DNA of 64,000 nucleotides from Phoenix dactylifera (Eukaryota; Streptophyta; Magnoliopsida; Arecales; Arecaceae). Of this stretch, positions 32,801 to 47,800 are shown piece after piece. Location of the stretch: assembly GCF_009389715.1 (NCBI RefSeq), contig NC_052404.1, positions 7,834,745-7,898,744 on the forward strand, in the 5' to 3' direction. Made by a program: the position numbers and the translations under genes. The notes under the pieces were generated by a model that saw only the letters and a list, made by a program, of their open reading frames with translations, had not been told where the DNA came from and did no database searches. Position 1 is the first letter of the stretch, and each line of letters begins with the position of its first letter.

Positions 32801-35800
32801 TTTTCAAATCTTTGTAACCCATTTCTTTTTAACATCTAAAGCTGATTTGTTCTGTGATTGAATTTAGCTAACTGCCTCATCAGTTGAATTTTTACTTACG
32901 GTCAACTGGTTTTCTCTTAAATAATCACATCCAGATGATCATGTTGGTTTGAATGTTCTTATTTGCTTATGTCTGTAGTTGACTGGAGTGTGGAAGGTGA
33001 TTTCATTGCTATTACAAGGAAGAATACTTTGAGCATCTTGTCATCCAATTTTGAGGAACAACTTGGCATGTCACTCTTGTTCCAGTCATGGACAAGTGAT
33101 GCTGATACAGAATGCACCATAAAAGGTCTGTTGATACATATCCTCCTTTAATAATCATAATTTCAAAACTTGAGTTATTATTTCAAGAAGTGTTCAATCA
33201 CCTACAAGTAATTCAATCTCTCTCTCTCTCTCTCTATGCTTTTAGGTAAGATTCCTTTTGAGTGCTAACAGGACTTGGAATCCCTTCCTTGTGCATAAAG
33301 CCAATGGCAGGGTGTTGCTGGGCTTAATAATTTTTTTAAAATTACTTGTTCTCTTTACCTCTGATTCAATTTTCATTTGGAATACTTGCTGCTGTTGGTC
33401 ATGTTATGTCCACTGTACTTGCTTGGTATATTATGTTCATGCTGAATTTTTTACATAATTATTTAAAAATAAAGCAGGACCTTGAAAATGATACCATTTT
33501 TTTCTTCTAAGTCATATAAGAGCTATGAGAAAAAGCTATGTGAACCTCAAATTTAACGTGTTATTTATTTTTGTCAATCTTTATGCATAAAGCTTTGAGA
33601 TATTGTAGTGCTGGTTTTGCAGACACATTTAATTGGCAAAAAGAAAAGCAGTTTGAGTACATTCAAAAAAAATGACATTTTAGACTAGATGCATGCTGAT
33701 GAAAAGTATTTGTCATGTGGTTCATGTACCTCAAGATCTGGCAAGGTTATTCTGTCAGTGATGTGAGAATGTCTTTTAGATTGAGAGGAATCACAAGGCT
33801 TGATGAAATTGGCAGATTCTGTTATTGTTCATGTGTTCTGCTCGAAGTAATGTTTATTGTGCTCGACATATAGTGGCATTGATGATGTGGAGGTCTGTCA
33901 CGGAACTGATTCAACTTAGGGGTTTATTTTTCTCATGGTCTTTTCTTATGGTTTAAGTCAACATTGCCTTATATTTAAGCCCCTGGAGTTTCAACATTTA
34001 AATTATGTGAAAAATAATGCATTTCTAGTATTTGAGTAGAGTGAATTTCATGGCTTATGCTGCTGCCATTGTTTGCTAGTGATTGCTAGACGCTTAACTG
34101 GTTGGGTGATGTTGATTGCTTGAGAAGCTTTCTGTGTCTAAAGATAATGCTTTGATGCATCAAAAAGAGTTCGAACAAGTAATGTAACATGTTCATCAAA
34201 CATAAGATGAGGATGGATGTACTTACAAAGGAAGAGTTGACTGAATAGGGTTTTTGAAATCATGAGTTCAGTTGAAGTGATTATGTAGCCTTTATACTTG
34301 CCGTCTACATAAGGTTTTAGTTTGACCAAAAGGACATATAAGGCTGCAAATAGGTCGAGTTGACCCGTGACTTGATTTGACCCGATTTGACTTGCTTAGA
34401 CCTGATCCAACTTACTTTGAAAGAGCCATAGGACCGGATCGGGTTTTAAAATTCGACCCATTTCGCATTTCGGGTTGGGTCTGGGTTTACTGAACTCTGA
34501 CCCCACCCGATCTGACCTGACCCATTTTTTATCTCGGTCGAATTTGGGCCTTCTTATCGACGACCCGACCCGAACCCGGTATAGACCAAAGAAATTTTTT
34601 TGAAGCAAACTGTATGATGATGCTATTTGCATGGTCTTGGGCATTTTTATAGTTGTTAACAGTTTGGATAGAATAGAGAGCTTTATTTGTTTTGAAATGC
34701 TTAGAGGTGGAAGTCAACTATTTGGATTGAATTGCATGTTCTCGTTCAGTAGGTACCGATAAATATTTGTAATGGTTATATAGTCTTTCATGTCTTGCTG
34801 TTATACTCCATCTGGGGAAATATTGTTTAAGTTTAAACTTTTAAACTTGTATTGTGTTCAGGGTTCAGACCCTTCTCCTAACCCCTTCTTCTAGTTATGA
34901 ATTTGCTTCCAACAATCTAGATTTAACATCAACAAACCCAATACTTTTCTATGTGTAAAGACAATGCTTGCAATCCCTATGCTTGTAGGGATTCATATTT
35001 TGTTGCTTACTAACATATTCTGATTTGCTGGATAAGATTGTCCCAATAGCAAGAAGTTCCCTAAGCCTGGAAGCTGAATGACAGAATGTTTGCTAATCTT
35101 TCTAGCCTTAACCGTGTGATTAGTAGAGGGGGGCTGATGGACTTGGATCCGACTCATACTCAATCCAGATCCGAATTTTTTAGGTTGGGACTGAGTCATA
35201 CATGGACCCGACCCGACCTGAATGACCTGTTGGGACAAAACATTTGGCTGTGGATCTGACTCGATCCGACCCAATCTTCTATGGGGTTGGGTTTGGGTCA
35301 ACATTAGGACCCAAATAAGGAACCAGGTCTAGTCGGGTTTACTTGTGCCCCGATCCAACCCGACCCATTTGCACCCAACTTATAGCGGTTCAATTTGTTG
35401 TACTTATAAACTATCTATGCCATCTCTTTTGTCATCTCCTAATTTTTCCAATCTTGAAAAGAATTTTCTTTAGACTAAGATTTTATAGGTTTTGGGAAGA
35501 TTACTAACCCTTGCAACATTATGTTCCAAGATGATTTGGAGGAAAGTAAAGTTTTTGACTTAGGGAGAGAGAGAGAGGATTGGAGGAGGTAATGGATTAC
35601 CAACATTGGTGGAGCTTGGCTAGTTATAGGCCATGTCAAGAGGATGGGTCCTGCTATAATTAGGGAAAGCTGGCAATGGATGGAGATGGCACTTCGTGGA
35701 TGTAGGAGATAGGCAAAGTAGGTGGAGACGATGGATGAGGTGCTGCGGGCCTTTTGTGCATGATGCAGAAGACATTGGATGATAATGATTAGATTTTAGC

Positions 35801-38800
35801 TAGATTTGATGCATGCGATTTAGTAAAGAATGACACTTGATAGATAACTCTGATTCTATTAATCAGGTTTGTTAAAAGAATTAATTGCTAGTCTCCATTT
35901 TGACTACTATTTGATGATTAGGTCTTATCGACCAAAATTTGCTTTGCCTTACTTTGATGACATTTAATTTTTAATCTTTGGCATGACTTTAGAGCATAGC
36001 CTGCTGTATCAGACCATACCACAGGGTGTGGGGCATATCACAACATATTGGCAGGGACTTAGATTCGGTGTACCCCTTGTAGTGAGTACCAATTCTGAGA
36101 TATGTATCATAATTACACTCAATATAGGGTGTGTCGATTAGATACTGATCTGTGGTCTAGTACCATGATTGCAAACTCTGGTTTGGGGTAAGGCCACAAA
36201 AGTGTACATAAATCAATATGCAAATTTGTCTAGCATGGTTTGCCGTCTTGGTAGTAAACCCTGTACCGGTTCTATCATACTACAGTGTCGGTACATGGTA
36301 CAATATGAGACAGTGAGATGTACCAAGTGTCGGAATGGTACGAGACTGCATACTGGTTCGGTATCGGTAGGTATGGTATGCCCAGTAGGGCGAACCTTGG
36401 TGTATAATGTTCACACCAGATGCTAAAGGTTAAGTGATGATTGGCTCTAATTGTTAATGGCGTTTAGATGTTATATGCACATACCTACTTCCAATTTCTA
36501 GATGCTTTTGAACCAAGTGTTCTTATTTGAGGATTCAAGTCCTCGTGTGATATCTTGGGGAATGTCGGGATGGGGCACTTCCCATGTATTGGGATGAGAT
36601 TGCCCAACCATCATCCTAGCATTTTGTTTGGTGCATCCTCAGATATACCCCATCCATAGTTCGGGATGGGGCAGGACGATGGTGCATCCCATTCTACAGA
36701 AAAATCAAAAGTGGCCATATCCCGTGGATTTTGAGTCATGGCTCTTATTCTAAAATTTTGGGACTCTTAGACACATTAGAACTCGACAACTATTCCTAAA
36801 TTGATGCAACATAGGAAATGATACATCCAATAGTGTGAAACAATATAATTTAGTTAAAAATGATATCTAATATATTTCTTGACTTAAATGTATCATTCTG
36901 TAATGTTTCTATTTTTTTAATAATTCTAATTGACTTTTTTGATTTTTTTTTCAATCAATGTATCAAAAATGAAACCATAAACTGCCTAAATAAAAGTCAT
37001 TTGGCCTAGTTAAGCTAAAAGGGAAACCAAGTTTACCTACTTCCAAGTTCACTCAAAATTCAACATTTGACTAGGAGTCTACCAAGATGTCATAGGACTC
37101 TTATAGTTATGAACAACTACATTTTGACACATGCAGTTGCATGTGTGAGATCAATCATGTTGGATCCATTCATCTGATTAAAATTATTTCAATTCATTCA
37201 TAACAAAAATAGGAAGAGATGGTTAAGCAGTTGTGTTCTGGGACATGCTATGCATGTCATTGAATTCAGGAAAAGATATAGAATGGGTGATCATGCTTTG
37301 ATATTTAAATAAAATTTGATTGAAAATTTTAAAAATTTTACATTGAATTCCTGCGATTTCACATAGAAAGAAAATTTGAGAGACAAGTAAATATGGAAAT
37401 TAAATGTTGGCTCCTCTTTGAAATCCCAAAAATTTGAAAAGCTTGGAAATCGAAGCAATCTGTCCAATTTTGGTCCCCTCTCCAGTTCAATATCAAACCG
37501 GAGAGGATCTGAAAAGGTTTCGCATTTTTCTTTCCCATGAGTATTAGGCTTCTTTGAGATCATGGAGATGTTTGTTTAATTACAATTTCCTAGTGTGACA
37601 GATCTTCTCAAAATTGCAGGAGGTTTGTTTCCATGGTGTCATGTGATTGTCACACGAGATGATGTTGGATGCCCATGTTGAACATCCAATGGATGTCTTG
37701 CAAGAGATCATATTATATGCACTACTGGCACTGAACAAGTGCCATGCAAGTCAGAGCATTCCTTTTTTTTGTTGAAGCGGAACTCTAAGGGCTTTTTAAA
37801 CTGGACTCGAGATCCTTCAATTCTTAGAAGACTGACAACAGTATTTGCTTTTTCATTTTTCCCTCTCTCTTTCTCTCTCTTGATTGTCAGCATTAATCAT
37901 TGTTTTCTGGAGCAATGCCCTTCTCCCCCTCCTCCCACCTTCTGGCGTCGTTTCCCTGTTAGGCCTGGTCATGCAATGTGGGTTGATTGGATGGCAGTCA
38001 GTCACATTCACATTTCCATTATGTAAGTGTAGATAAATGAAAGATCTAATATAAAAGAAAACTGTAGTGTGGAGCTTCTGATTTGTCGTATCATCTGTGA
38101 AGAGGGAATTAGAGATCAACCTTTATTACATTTCTCGAGGTTTCTTTCAGAGGAATACTCAGACAAATTTAGCATCCTCTTTGCATCGTTATTGTTCAAT
38201 ATGTTCATAACATGAGATACTGCAACTAGATTTATGCTTTATTTTCAAACCTTTAATCTGTTTTTACCACCTTTTGGTGTGCCAATTGAAATTCTTTAAG
38301 ATATAGATTATACTTTTGAATGCTGAACAGTTCTTTTACTTTTAACAGTGGATTCCATTGAGTGGGTGCGTGATGATAGTATTATTATTGGTTGCTTTCG
38401 AGTTAATGAAGATGGTATTGAAGAGGGTTACCTAGTTCAAGTGATCACAAGCAAGGAGCGTAAATTTACTGAGGTTAGTCCATTAGTTGCATGTTCAACC
38501 TAAGATTGCAGTTTTGTATATAAAAAATGACTTTCGATATCATTATTTTGTATCTTTTGTTTTCATTTACTTTATTCATTTATTTACCTAATTGTTGTCT
38601 CTTTACATAAAAAGGATAGCATGAAGGGAATATCATACTTTGTAGTAAGCTCAAATGATTTTTTGTTTTCTCAACTTAAACCGTTGTTGATATCGTTGAT
38701 ACCAGGAAGTCTCAAATTTTGTTATTACCATGTTAGGAATCTAGTGGATATCTTAAATATTACACCATTAGAGTAAATTTTCTTTATTAGCGTACTATAA

Positions 38801-41800
38801 TAAATAGCTGGATAACCATGTCAGGCAGCCTCGATGCTATCAACGTTTTGTACTATTTATGGTATTTCATGTATTTGTATTGAGAGGGTGAGCCTTTGCG
38901 CAATGGTAAGGTTTCTCCGTTATTACATGGAGGTCACTTGTTTGAGATGCAAGAACTGCCTCTCTGCATGTGGGGGTTAGGTTGTGTACATCTGACCCTC
39001 CCCAAACCTTGCAATGGCGGGTGCCTCGTGCACTAGGCTGCCTTTTTTTATGGATTTGAAATGCCACAATGCTTTTGAGTCCATTTTGCATCTTTCTTTA
39101 CCTTTGTATGATAACTATCTTGTGGTACATTCATTTAGGTTCTTTGAAAATTATTCTTCATCAGAGTACTCAGTTAACATATTTTCTGTAAATCACCACC
39201 TTTAATCAAAACTCTTATGTCTCATTCCTTGTTTGATTATTTCATAAGGCTATTTGATGGTTCAATGGATATCATCAATGTATAGTTTAGATCAATGTCG
39301 GTGGAACCGTCTCGAACCATTCAGTTCGAGGCGTATCAAGCTGTAACGGCTGCAGACCGGGATGATTCCGGCCTTCACATCGAGAAACCTGTGAGGGAGG
39401 GGAAGAGAGAGAAGGAAAGAGAGGAAGAGAGAGAGAAAGGGGAAGGGAGGGAGAGGGATGGAGGCCATGGATGGGTGCAGAAAAAAATCTCCTCTCTTTG
39501 GTGCTGCATTATGTTCATTGTTGTGCCTTTTATGCCTTTGATATGAATTTGATTCATCTTACTGATGCTTCCTTTTTTCTTCCAGGAAACATCCAAGCTA
39601 GTAATCTTTTCCTTCCCCGATCTATTTGAAGGTATTCTGGATGATATATTGCCCACTGGACTTGGGCCTTATTTACTTTCAAGTTATTTGGATCACTGGT
39701 ATGGCAGAAACTTGTCTTTGCTTGAAATTTTGTAATATATCCTAGCGTGTGCTTGTGCCGCAATAAAGTTCAACAACATTACTATTTATGTGCTCAAGGC
39801 TTGTTTTGTTATGATGTTTATATGTTCAAGGCTTATTGATTATAGTCAAGTGGATGTTCTTTTGTTTTATAGCCAATGCCTTCAACATTCGGATTGTTAA
39901 TTGTCATAAGTAAATTATTAATGGACTGTCTAGTTACTTTATCTATATAAAATGTTGAGATGTAATATATGTGCAGTTCGGATGCTGTGTTTTATTCTCA
40001 CACCTATCAGGAACACATTGTCCTTAATGTGTAATGCCTGTCATGATATTTCTGAATTTTGAATAATCCTCAACTTTAAACACAATTTATTAAGTAATTG
40101 ATTTAATTATGGGATATGATTTCACTACTTAGAAATCTCCCTGAAAAGGTAGCCTATGTAACACTTAATCTGTTGCACCTTTCTCTGGCTGCTTGTAAGG
40201 CGTCAGCCCAAAGAGGGAGCAATACAACGTGCCACATTGTCAAGTGATTTTTTTTCCTATTATGATTGGCAGATATGTGAAGTAAGCTAACATTGCACTT
40301 TTTGTATTTACATTTGGTATGCCTTTTTCTTGTAATACTTCTTGCTGGTAGTTGTTTTTCTTTCTTATTGATGAACAATGCATTTTTTCCCTAACAGGGA
40401 GCTTGTTCTTGCTGCTAACAAAAAGAATATTGATCAGCATGTTCGATTATTGAAGTGGTCAGAAGATGACAACACAAGGGAAGTGGTATTCCTTGAATTT
40501 CAAAATGATAAGTATACTCCTAGGGTTGATCTGCAAGGTAATTTCTTTTTCTTTTTTTTTTGTGAATACCCCTTTTTTGCTATCATTTTCTAATTCATAT
40601 TCCTGGTTTCTTTGATGCTTTTACTTGACTCTCAAAATCAGTTACTTATGGGAGCATGGACTTATGTATTTTTGTTGGACATGTTATACATTTGACTATT
40701 TTTGTTGAACACGTTATACATTTGACTATCATTTATTTTTCTAGCTAATGAACATTAAAATTGTAATAAGCATGAACAAGCTTGAAATTTTTTTTGGTAT
40801 TTTGTTGCAAAAATCAAAGCTTATGCATGTTAAAACCGTACATGGTGGATGAATAGAAATGTATATTCTAGCTAACTTACCTGTAAGATGCATGGTTTCA
40901 ATGTCTACCACTGAGGCTGATACTCCTAGTGTGTGGGAGGGTGGTGTCATATCTATGAGAAATGCCATATGATTTCATATTTGTTGCTTCATACAGGGAA
41001 AATTAAATCCGTAAAACCTAACACCTTTAGTTTCTTAAAATGGTATTGTTTTCATAATGATTTTATTTTTTGTTGTAAATTGTTGCCAACCATGGATTGC
41101 TGTAGAAGAGAATTGAGTCATAATTTTTCTAATAATCATCAATATTTAATGGAGGTCAGATTTGGTGGCAAAATCCTTATTAATCATGACAGTATAGCAT
41201 TAATGTATGAATCATGGGCAAGTATAGCAGACCTTAATAATTTTAGAATCTCATACAAACAGAAAGAATTGGGAGAAAAAAATACAATTGGAGTGCATGG
41301 ACTACTTGAACAACATAATGCTGACCTACATGGTCCTAAAGATGCTAAGAGTTATGTCATTCCAACATTTTAGGTTACATAAATATTCTCTTATGACAGG
41401 GTAGAAACTTGAGTTACCTATATTTTCATCCTAAACCCACACCAAAACACCTAAATGCTTTCAAAGGCTTCTTTTCACTATCTTGTGGTGAACTGGGTTG
41501 GGAAGCACTCGAGAATGTAAACTTTATCGCAGGTCAAATTCAGTTAAAATAATTAACTATCTCGATCTGGCACAATTTTTTTAGAACTTCATGAAGGTAC
41601 AACCTTCATCTGTCAAAATATAAAAGTTAAATACGGAGATAGAAAAACAAAATGACGGTCATGCATGATGTGTTAGATGCCTTCTGATAATGTATAAAAT
41701 ATGCTGTCATGAACAAAATATCCATTATCATTAAGATTAATGTCATACTTCTCTCTAGTCTGACACAACATTTTAAATCTGTGAGCAAATATTCGCACAA

Positions 41801-44800
41801 CTGTTCTGGTAAACTTATGTAGAAGAGTATTATCTCAACTAACACATGTTTAACAATTTATTTAGTTAATGCTGGAAATTTTTCTTATGGTTCTGAAGTT
41901 AGTTGTCTCACAAATTAGTATGATGCTCCACTCTGCAAAAGCATGAGCTCTGAACTGTAACACTGATGCTGATATCTCAGTTTTTCCCCTCCAGCCTTAC
42001 TCATGGTTTAAGCTTTTTAATATTCAAGCATGTTTTTCTTAATATGGAATGAAGGCATATTTAATAACACTCATTTTATTTAATTTTTGAGCAATTTTAA
42101 CTTCAAGTCAGGGCAAGATGTTCAAGTTAGTTAACATGTGATTAAGACAAATCTTGCTGGTTCCTTGTGATCTTTCATGGATCTCATTGAAGTTTATTCA
42201 TTCTTGTCCCCACCAATAAGAATTAATTATGTTGATTTTGTTTTCTGTGATCAACTAGTAATTAGTCCATGTTAAGCTTTCAAAACATGTTATTTTAAAA
42301 TTTATAATGTTAATGTCTTTATTATTAGTAAATGCAGATGCTTATTGAGCATTCCAACAAATATGTGGACTTAGGATGAAGACAATTTATAATATCAATA
42401 TATTTATGGTGCATGTCACATCTTTGATTTGATTGTTATGAATAATATTTTACTTTTTCAGAAAATGGCAATGACAATTTGATATTGGGGTTTGGTGTCG
42501 ACAAAGTTTCTGTGTATGAGAAAGTTAAGATACAACTTGACTTGCAAACTAAAGAACTGTCTCCACGCTGTATTGTTCTGTGTCTTACTTGTGAAGGAAA
42601 GCTTATAATGTACCATGTTGCAAGGTAAAACTTTTATTTAGGCACACTACTTTCGGAAGTTATCATTGTTAAGGCTTAGCATTTGTTTGTATTTTGTTGT
42701 CTTACTGTTATCTTTTGTTTAGAATTTCAGAACCTTCAGATCTGCCTCAGTCCTCCCTTCTTCCTACCAATGACTATAAGGCTGAGAAAGTGAGACTTTC
42801 GACCAATACTTTATTGGAAAATGAGTTGCCTGCTACCACTTCAAGACCAAAGGATGATATAGATGGTTTAGTTTCTAATGACAGGATAAAACAAATCACT
42901 ACTGAAGCATCTATTGTAGATACAAGTAAGTGCTACCGGAGGGAAACAGTTCCCGATTAGTAATATCTGCATCTTTTGGAAATTTCTTTTTGTTATATAT
43001 TAAATTTTTGAACTAACACTAGAGCATTTCTCAGTACTTAGAAAGGGAATGTAGAGCCTAGACATAAAATTCTGATATAAACTTAGAAATAAAATTCTGC
43101 AGGTAAAGAATTGAAAAGTATTGGAAACAAAGGCACATGTGAAGTCGGGAGGCAAGACCACATGCCCCCTGGCAGGAAAGAGCAAAGCTGTGGTGGTTCA
43201 CTCTTTGGGTCTGGCACTGGACAAGTTTTAAATTTTAATCAACTGCCAGTGGAGTCACCTCAAATCCAAGGCCCTGGTTTGGCCCTAAGAGATGATGCCA
43301 AGCCTGGCATGCAGGAACTTAATTTGTCTTTGCCTGGAAAGGGTGCAAGTACTACTTCCATGGTAGATGGTATATCAAGTGAAGCAACCTGGCAAGCCCG
43401 TGCTAAAAGTGTTGTGAAAAGCAGTGAGGCGGGTAAGGGACTTTTCAGCTTAAATAAAACTGAGGGGGTTTCATATGGACCACCAGCCACTGGGAAGTCC
43501 GTTGCTGCCGATGGTTTTAGTGCAAAATCATTAGCATTAGCTTCTGGGGGATCATTTCCTAGTAATACCCAAGAAAAGGCTGAGGTTGGATTAAGAAATA
43601 AATCATTGTCCTTTTCTTCAAACAACAGGCTTTCAGCTGATCTTCCTTCTAGTGCTAATTTGAAGGGCTCCAGTAGGGAATCATCATCTTTGATGTTCTC
43701 ATATAAAGCTGCTCAGAACGAAGGTGTTACAGCCCCATGGACTAAGACAGGAAATGCAGAAACTGTGCCTACTGTTCGTGGCTCTGTTGTTATGGAACAA
43801 GAAAGAACTATGGTGGGTAAGCCAGTATATTCCAGGGTGCAACCTTCACTTGACAATTTCAGAACTTCCAAGTCTCCTCAGATGTTGGACCCTGAGCCAG
43901 CGTTGTCAAAGGAGTTCTATAATGTAAGGTTTCCATAAACCTCCTGATTTTGGGAACCTTTGTGAATCACATTGCCTTTAATATCTCAATAACTTGATAT
44001 ATGTTATGTATTTATTTAATAGTTTTGGTCTACTTATGTGCAGCATGTTTGAGTATTCTGTCTTGAAATACTAGCCCATCTTACTATTCTTCATATTCAT
44101 GTTTGTGCATGCATGGTTCAGGTGCTAGTATATGAACTGGATCAGCTCATCATTTTGGATCTTTGTGTTTTCTGAACCTCCATCTTCAAATTTTACCTGA
44201 CCAGATTTGGTCTTGAATTCAGTTGACCTTACCATAGTCTCTCTCCCTCTCTTCTGTGCTCACATTGTTTGATTGTCATATATTCAGGCATTTTAGTAAT
44301 TGAGGAATTTGTTCAACTTTCTTTCCTAAAGATCTGCTCTAGTTTGCCTCAATCATTTTTAATGTTTTGGTCAGGTGAAAGATATGACTAAGGAGCTTGA
44401 CACTCTCTTATCATTCATAGAACGAGAGGATGGGTTCAGGGATGCCTGCACTGTTTTCCAGCAAAGTTCACTTTTGGCATTGGAGGAGGGACTACAAAAT
44501 CTTTCAGCATTATCCGGCATATGCAGGGTAGATTTCCATCTTTTCAGATATCTCGTTCAGTGTGCGAACAGGTTTTATGTGTTTGTGTTCTTTCCTTTCT
44601 ATAATATTCTTCCAAATGTTTGAAAGGTTCTGTTTCTCGACATTGTAGAGCAAAGTAGAGCAACAGCTCATGGAGATTCAAGAGCTTCAGAATAAGATGT
44701 TGCAGGGTATGTACTATTGCGTGCAGTCATTTAGATTTGGTTGCTCTTAGATATGATTATTACTGACATTCTTATCTGTGTGGTACGATTTATATGAGTG

Positions 44801-47800
44801 TTTAAATGAATCATTCTGGAAGTCTTTGGCATTACTTGGAGGAATTAGTGGCATGAACTTACGGCAAACTTAGATTGATCTAGTGTATCATAACTTTCTG
44901 AATGAGAAGCTGCTGCTTTCATAGACATAATCTGCAGAAGCTCAAGAAGCTTGTATGCAAGTTTCAGACACAGACATGTGCTAGTTAAGTCTCTAGAAAC
45001 AGACATGTGGCAAGTTTGTGACTCAAGTTGCTAATAGTCTCATTTATTCTCAGAAACTGATAATATTTAGAACCCTGCTTCACTTGTCCAAGCACCATGA
45101 ATGAACTGTCTAAAATTCGTGTACTAATCTTAAATTAATCTTTCTGCTGACTTTCAATATCTGAAAAATAAAATAAACAAGTTGAACATACATTTTGCTC
45201 CATTTTAGAGAATATTGTATTACTTGGAGCCTTTAAATTGTTATGCATATCTTTGGTGTTTGGACCTTGAGGAAGGGCAAAAAAGCTCAAAAAAGGGGGA
45301 AGAAGAAAAATAGACAGTAGACTCCATTTTAAATCATAACGTTTCATTTGGTAGGAATCTTGAACACCAAATATAACATTTATATCCAAACATTTGAAGT
45401 TTTACAATAAAAAAATAATAAAATTGAAAAAATTAAAAATGGAAAAGTAGATCAAATTAGACTAAAGAAAGATTCATGCTATGCGATATCCGTCCATACC
45501 GATATGTACTAGGCATATTGTACCATATCGGTACCGAATTGGTGTGCGATATGAGAGGCATACCAAGAATCGGTATGCCCAACGGAACCCGTACCCAGCG
45601 TACTGACACTATATTGAGATGGTAGTTGTAAAGGGTCCTGTGCCAATTTTGTGAACCTTGGAAATATTAAAATTATTATATACTATCAGTTAAATCCTTC
45701 ATGCAAAACATAGCATTCTCATCAAAATAACATTTTTTTTAGTTTTATATAAACAAATAACCTAATTTGTTATGTTTACTGATACTTATTGATGTAAAGC
45801 AGGGATACCAAGTTGTGCAAGGTTTCCATGAATTTTAAATAACCAAGAAATCAAAAAAATAATTTTTTTTATTTTTGTTTTTGTAAGCAATGCTTATATG
45901 CTTTTAGATCTAGTCAAAAAACCAAGAAATAACTCAAGGTCTTAAGCCCCACATCAATCAATTTTAGTTGAAAGTGGTTGATTTCCTCTGAAATTGTCAG
46001 AATCTACCGAAGTTGGACAGAAACTGTTTAATTTGGGTTAAGATTGTCAGAAATTACCCAAGTTAATATTGGGTTTGAGGGAAATAGATCGGTTTCAGTT
46101 CCAGCTGCATCTTTAAACTTTTATTAGCTAATTCTAGTTTGAATCATCCTTTGTATTTGTAACTTTTCCCATCTCTTAATTCAACCACTCCGCCTTGACT
46201 TGGTATAAAGTAGTGGATTTTAGACAATAATCACTAATAATTTCTAACCTGGTTTCAATTTCCAATTCAAGGGATTAAATCATGGATTAGTTGTTTCAAG
46301 CTTTATACCAATTTAACTTGATGCTTCACCCAAAAGCACAGCTGAAATTGTAACAGTGATTATATCTCTGCTTTTCTTAATATTTTTTCCTCTTTAATTT
46401 GAATTCTAGATCTGTACACTTAAAAGAACAATTAATTAAATGCAAATGTGACAAAATTTGGTTGACTTATGTCTAAACTTAGGTAGAAATTAGCACCTCC
46501 CTTGGTTTTCAATTCAATACTACTAAGAAATTGCAGCACCTTATGATTAAAGCTTCTCAACAATGCTTTCTTTGATAAGTGAAGAAGATTTATAACATTA
46601 TTAGAAGAAAAGATATGGTCCTCTTTCCCATAGAATTAGCCTTACTCCTGTTCCGATTTAAAGGAGGTATATAACTTCATCAAATTGCAATGCAATCAAG
46701 TTTCATTTCCCATGGGACCTTGAGAACATTTTTTGTTCACTTTTTCTTACGTACTATATGTATATTGCTGTCAGTTTTTTCTTTTTGAGCTGTCTATAAT
46801 TTTGGCATTTATTTGTAGTTTTCCTTTAGAAAATAACTTCCTCTTCCATGTTTATGTTTTTAAAGTGATGCTAGCTGTCTGATATGGTTGTTAGTCATGT
46901 CCAAAACATTTTTTCTTCTTATATATCCAGTTTCGGCTCGGCAACTCTACATGGAAGGCATTGTTAGACAAGCTTCCAATGGAAAATATTGGGATATATG
47001 GAACCAGCAGAAGTTAAGCCCGGAATTTGAACTGAAGCGGCAGCAAATTTTAAATGCAAACCAGGTCAATTTCACAAAACTGTGTTGAGAATGATTTCTT
47101 TCCTTTTTTTTAAAAAATCTTTGTAATTCTTATGTGTATTTGTTCATTCAGAAGTTGACTAATCAGCTTATAGAACTAGAGAGGCATTTCAATTCACTTG
47201 AAATAAACAGATTTGGTGAAAGTGGCAGAGTTCCTCCAGGACGGAGAGCTTTTCGTAATAGTATGGGGTCATCAAGGTATATTATGAATACAGTCCATCA
47301 GCAATGGCAGATATATTCATTTGATATAGATGAAAGTCATGTCTAATATGCAACCACTTAATGCTTAGTTCTGAATAGCCATAAGTTCTTGAAATTTATA
47401 GAAGTTTAACATTTATTTCTTTTAGTGTGCCTGCTTTCCAACTATGTTGTCTTAAGAAGTTTTTGTGTTATATGGAGGATGACGTTGCTTTTTCACTAGT
47501 TAGAACTGTCTATATTTCAGTAGGTTATGTATTTACATCAACTTATAAAATTTATAATTTTAGCATGTTTCCAACTTATATTAGAACATGATCAATGGAG
47601 TTGCATTCTGTTGCTTATGTGCTGGAAGTGCATTCAGAAAAAAGTTTTTTTACAACAAAAGTGATTTAGTCAACTATGGTCAAACTTGTCAGATACTGTC
47701 AACTATGATCACTTGTATCTGTTTTGATCAAACTTCTTTGATTAGGTTGTAATGACAAAAAGTTTGAACATGGTCACTTGTAAGTTTTAAGAAGTGGCTA

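Larger units (their letters stand above)
33126..38348 (+). other. NUP214 intron 4, 5.2 kb, transposon-rich
   Basis: The largest intron of the gene. It contains the hAT-like MITE copy B (34339-35380), a CGGTAC-rich MITE (36160-36425) and a further repeat-like stretch near 36545-36700 with GGGATGGGGCA words in both orientations. A (TC)n run sits at about 33218-33235. No hidden exon is needed, because exon 4 (phase 1) joins exon 5 in frame. Confidence 0.75.

Noticed and set aside
40933..41373. 146-codon frame in NUP214 intron 7
   Set aside because: Exons 7 and 8 join in frame without it, the composition is AT-rich and the encoded text has no NUP214 or other recognisable similarity.
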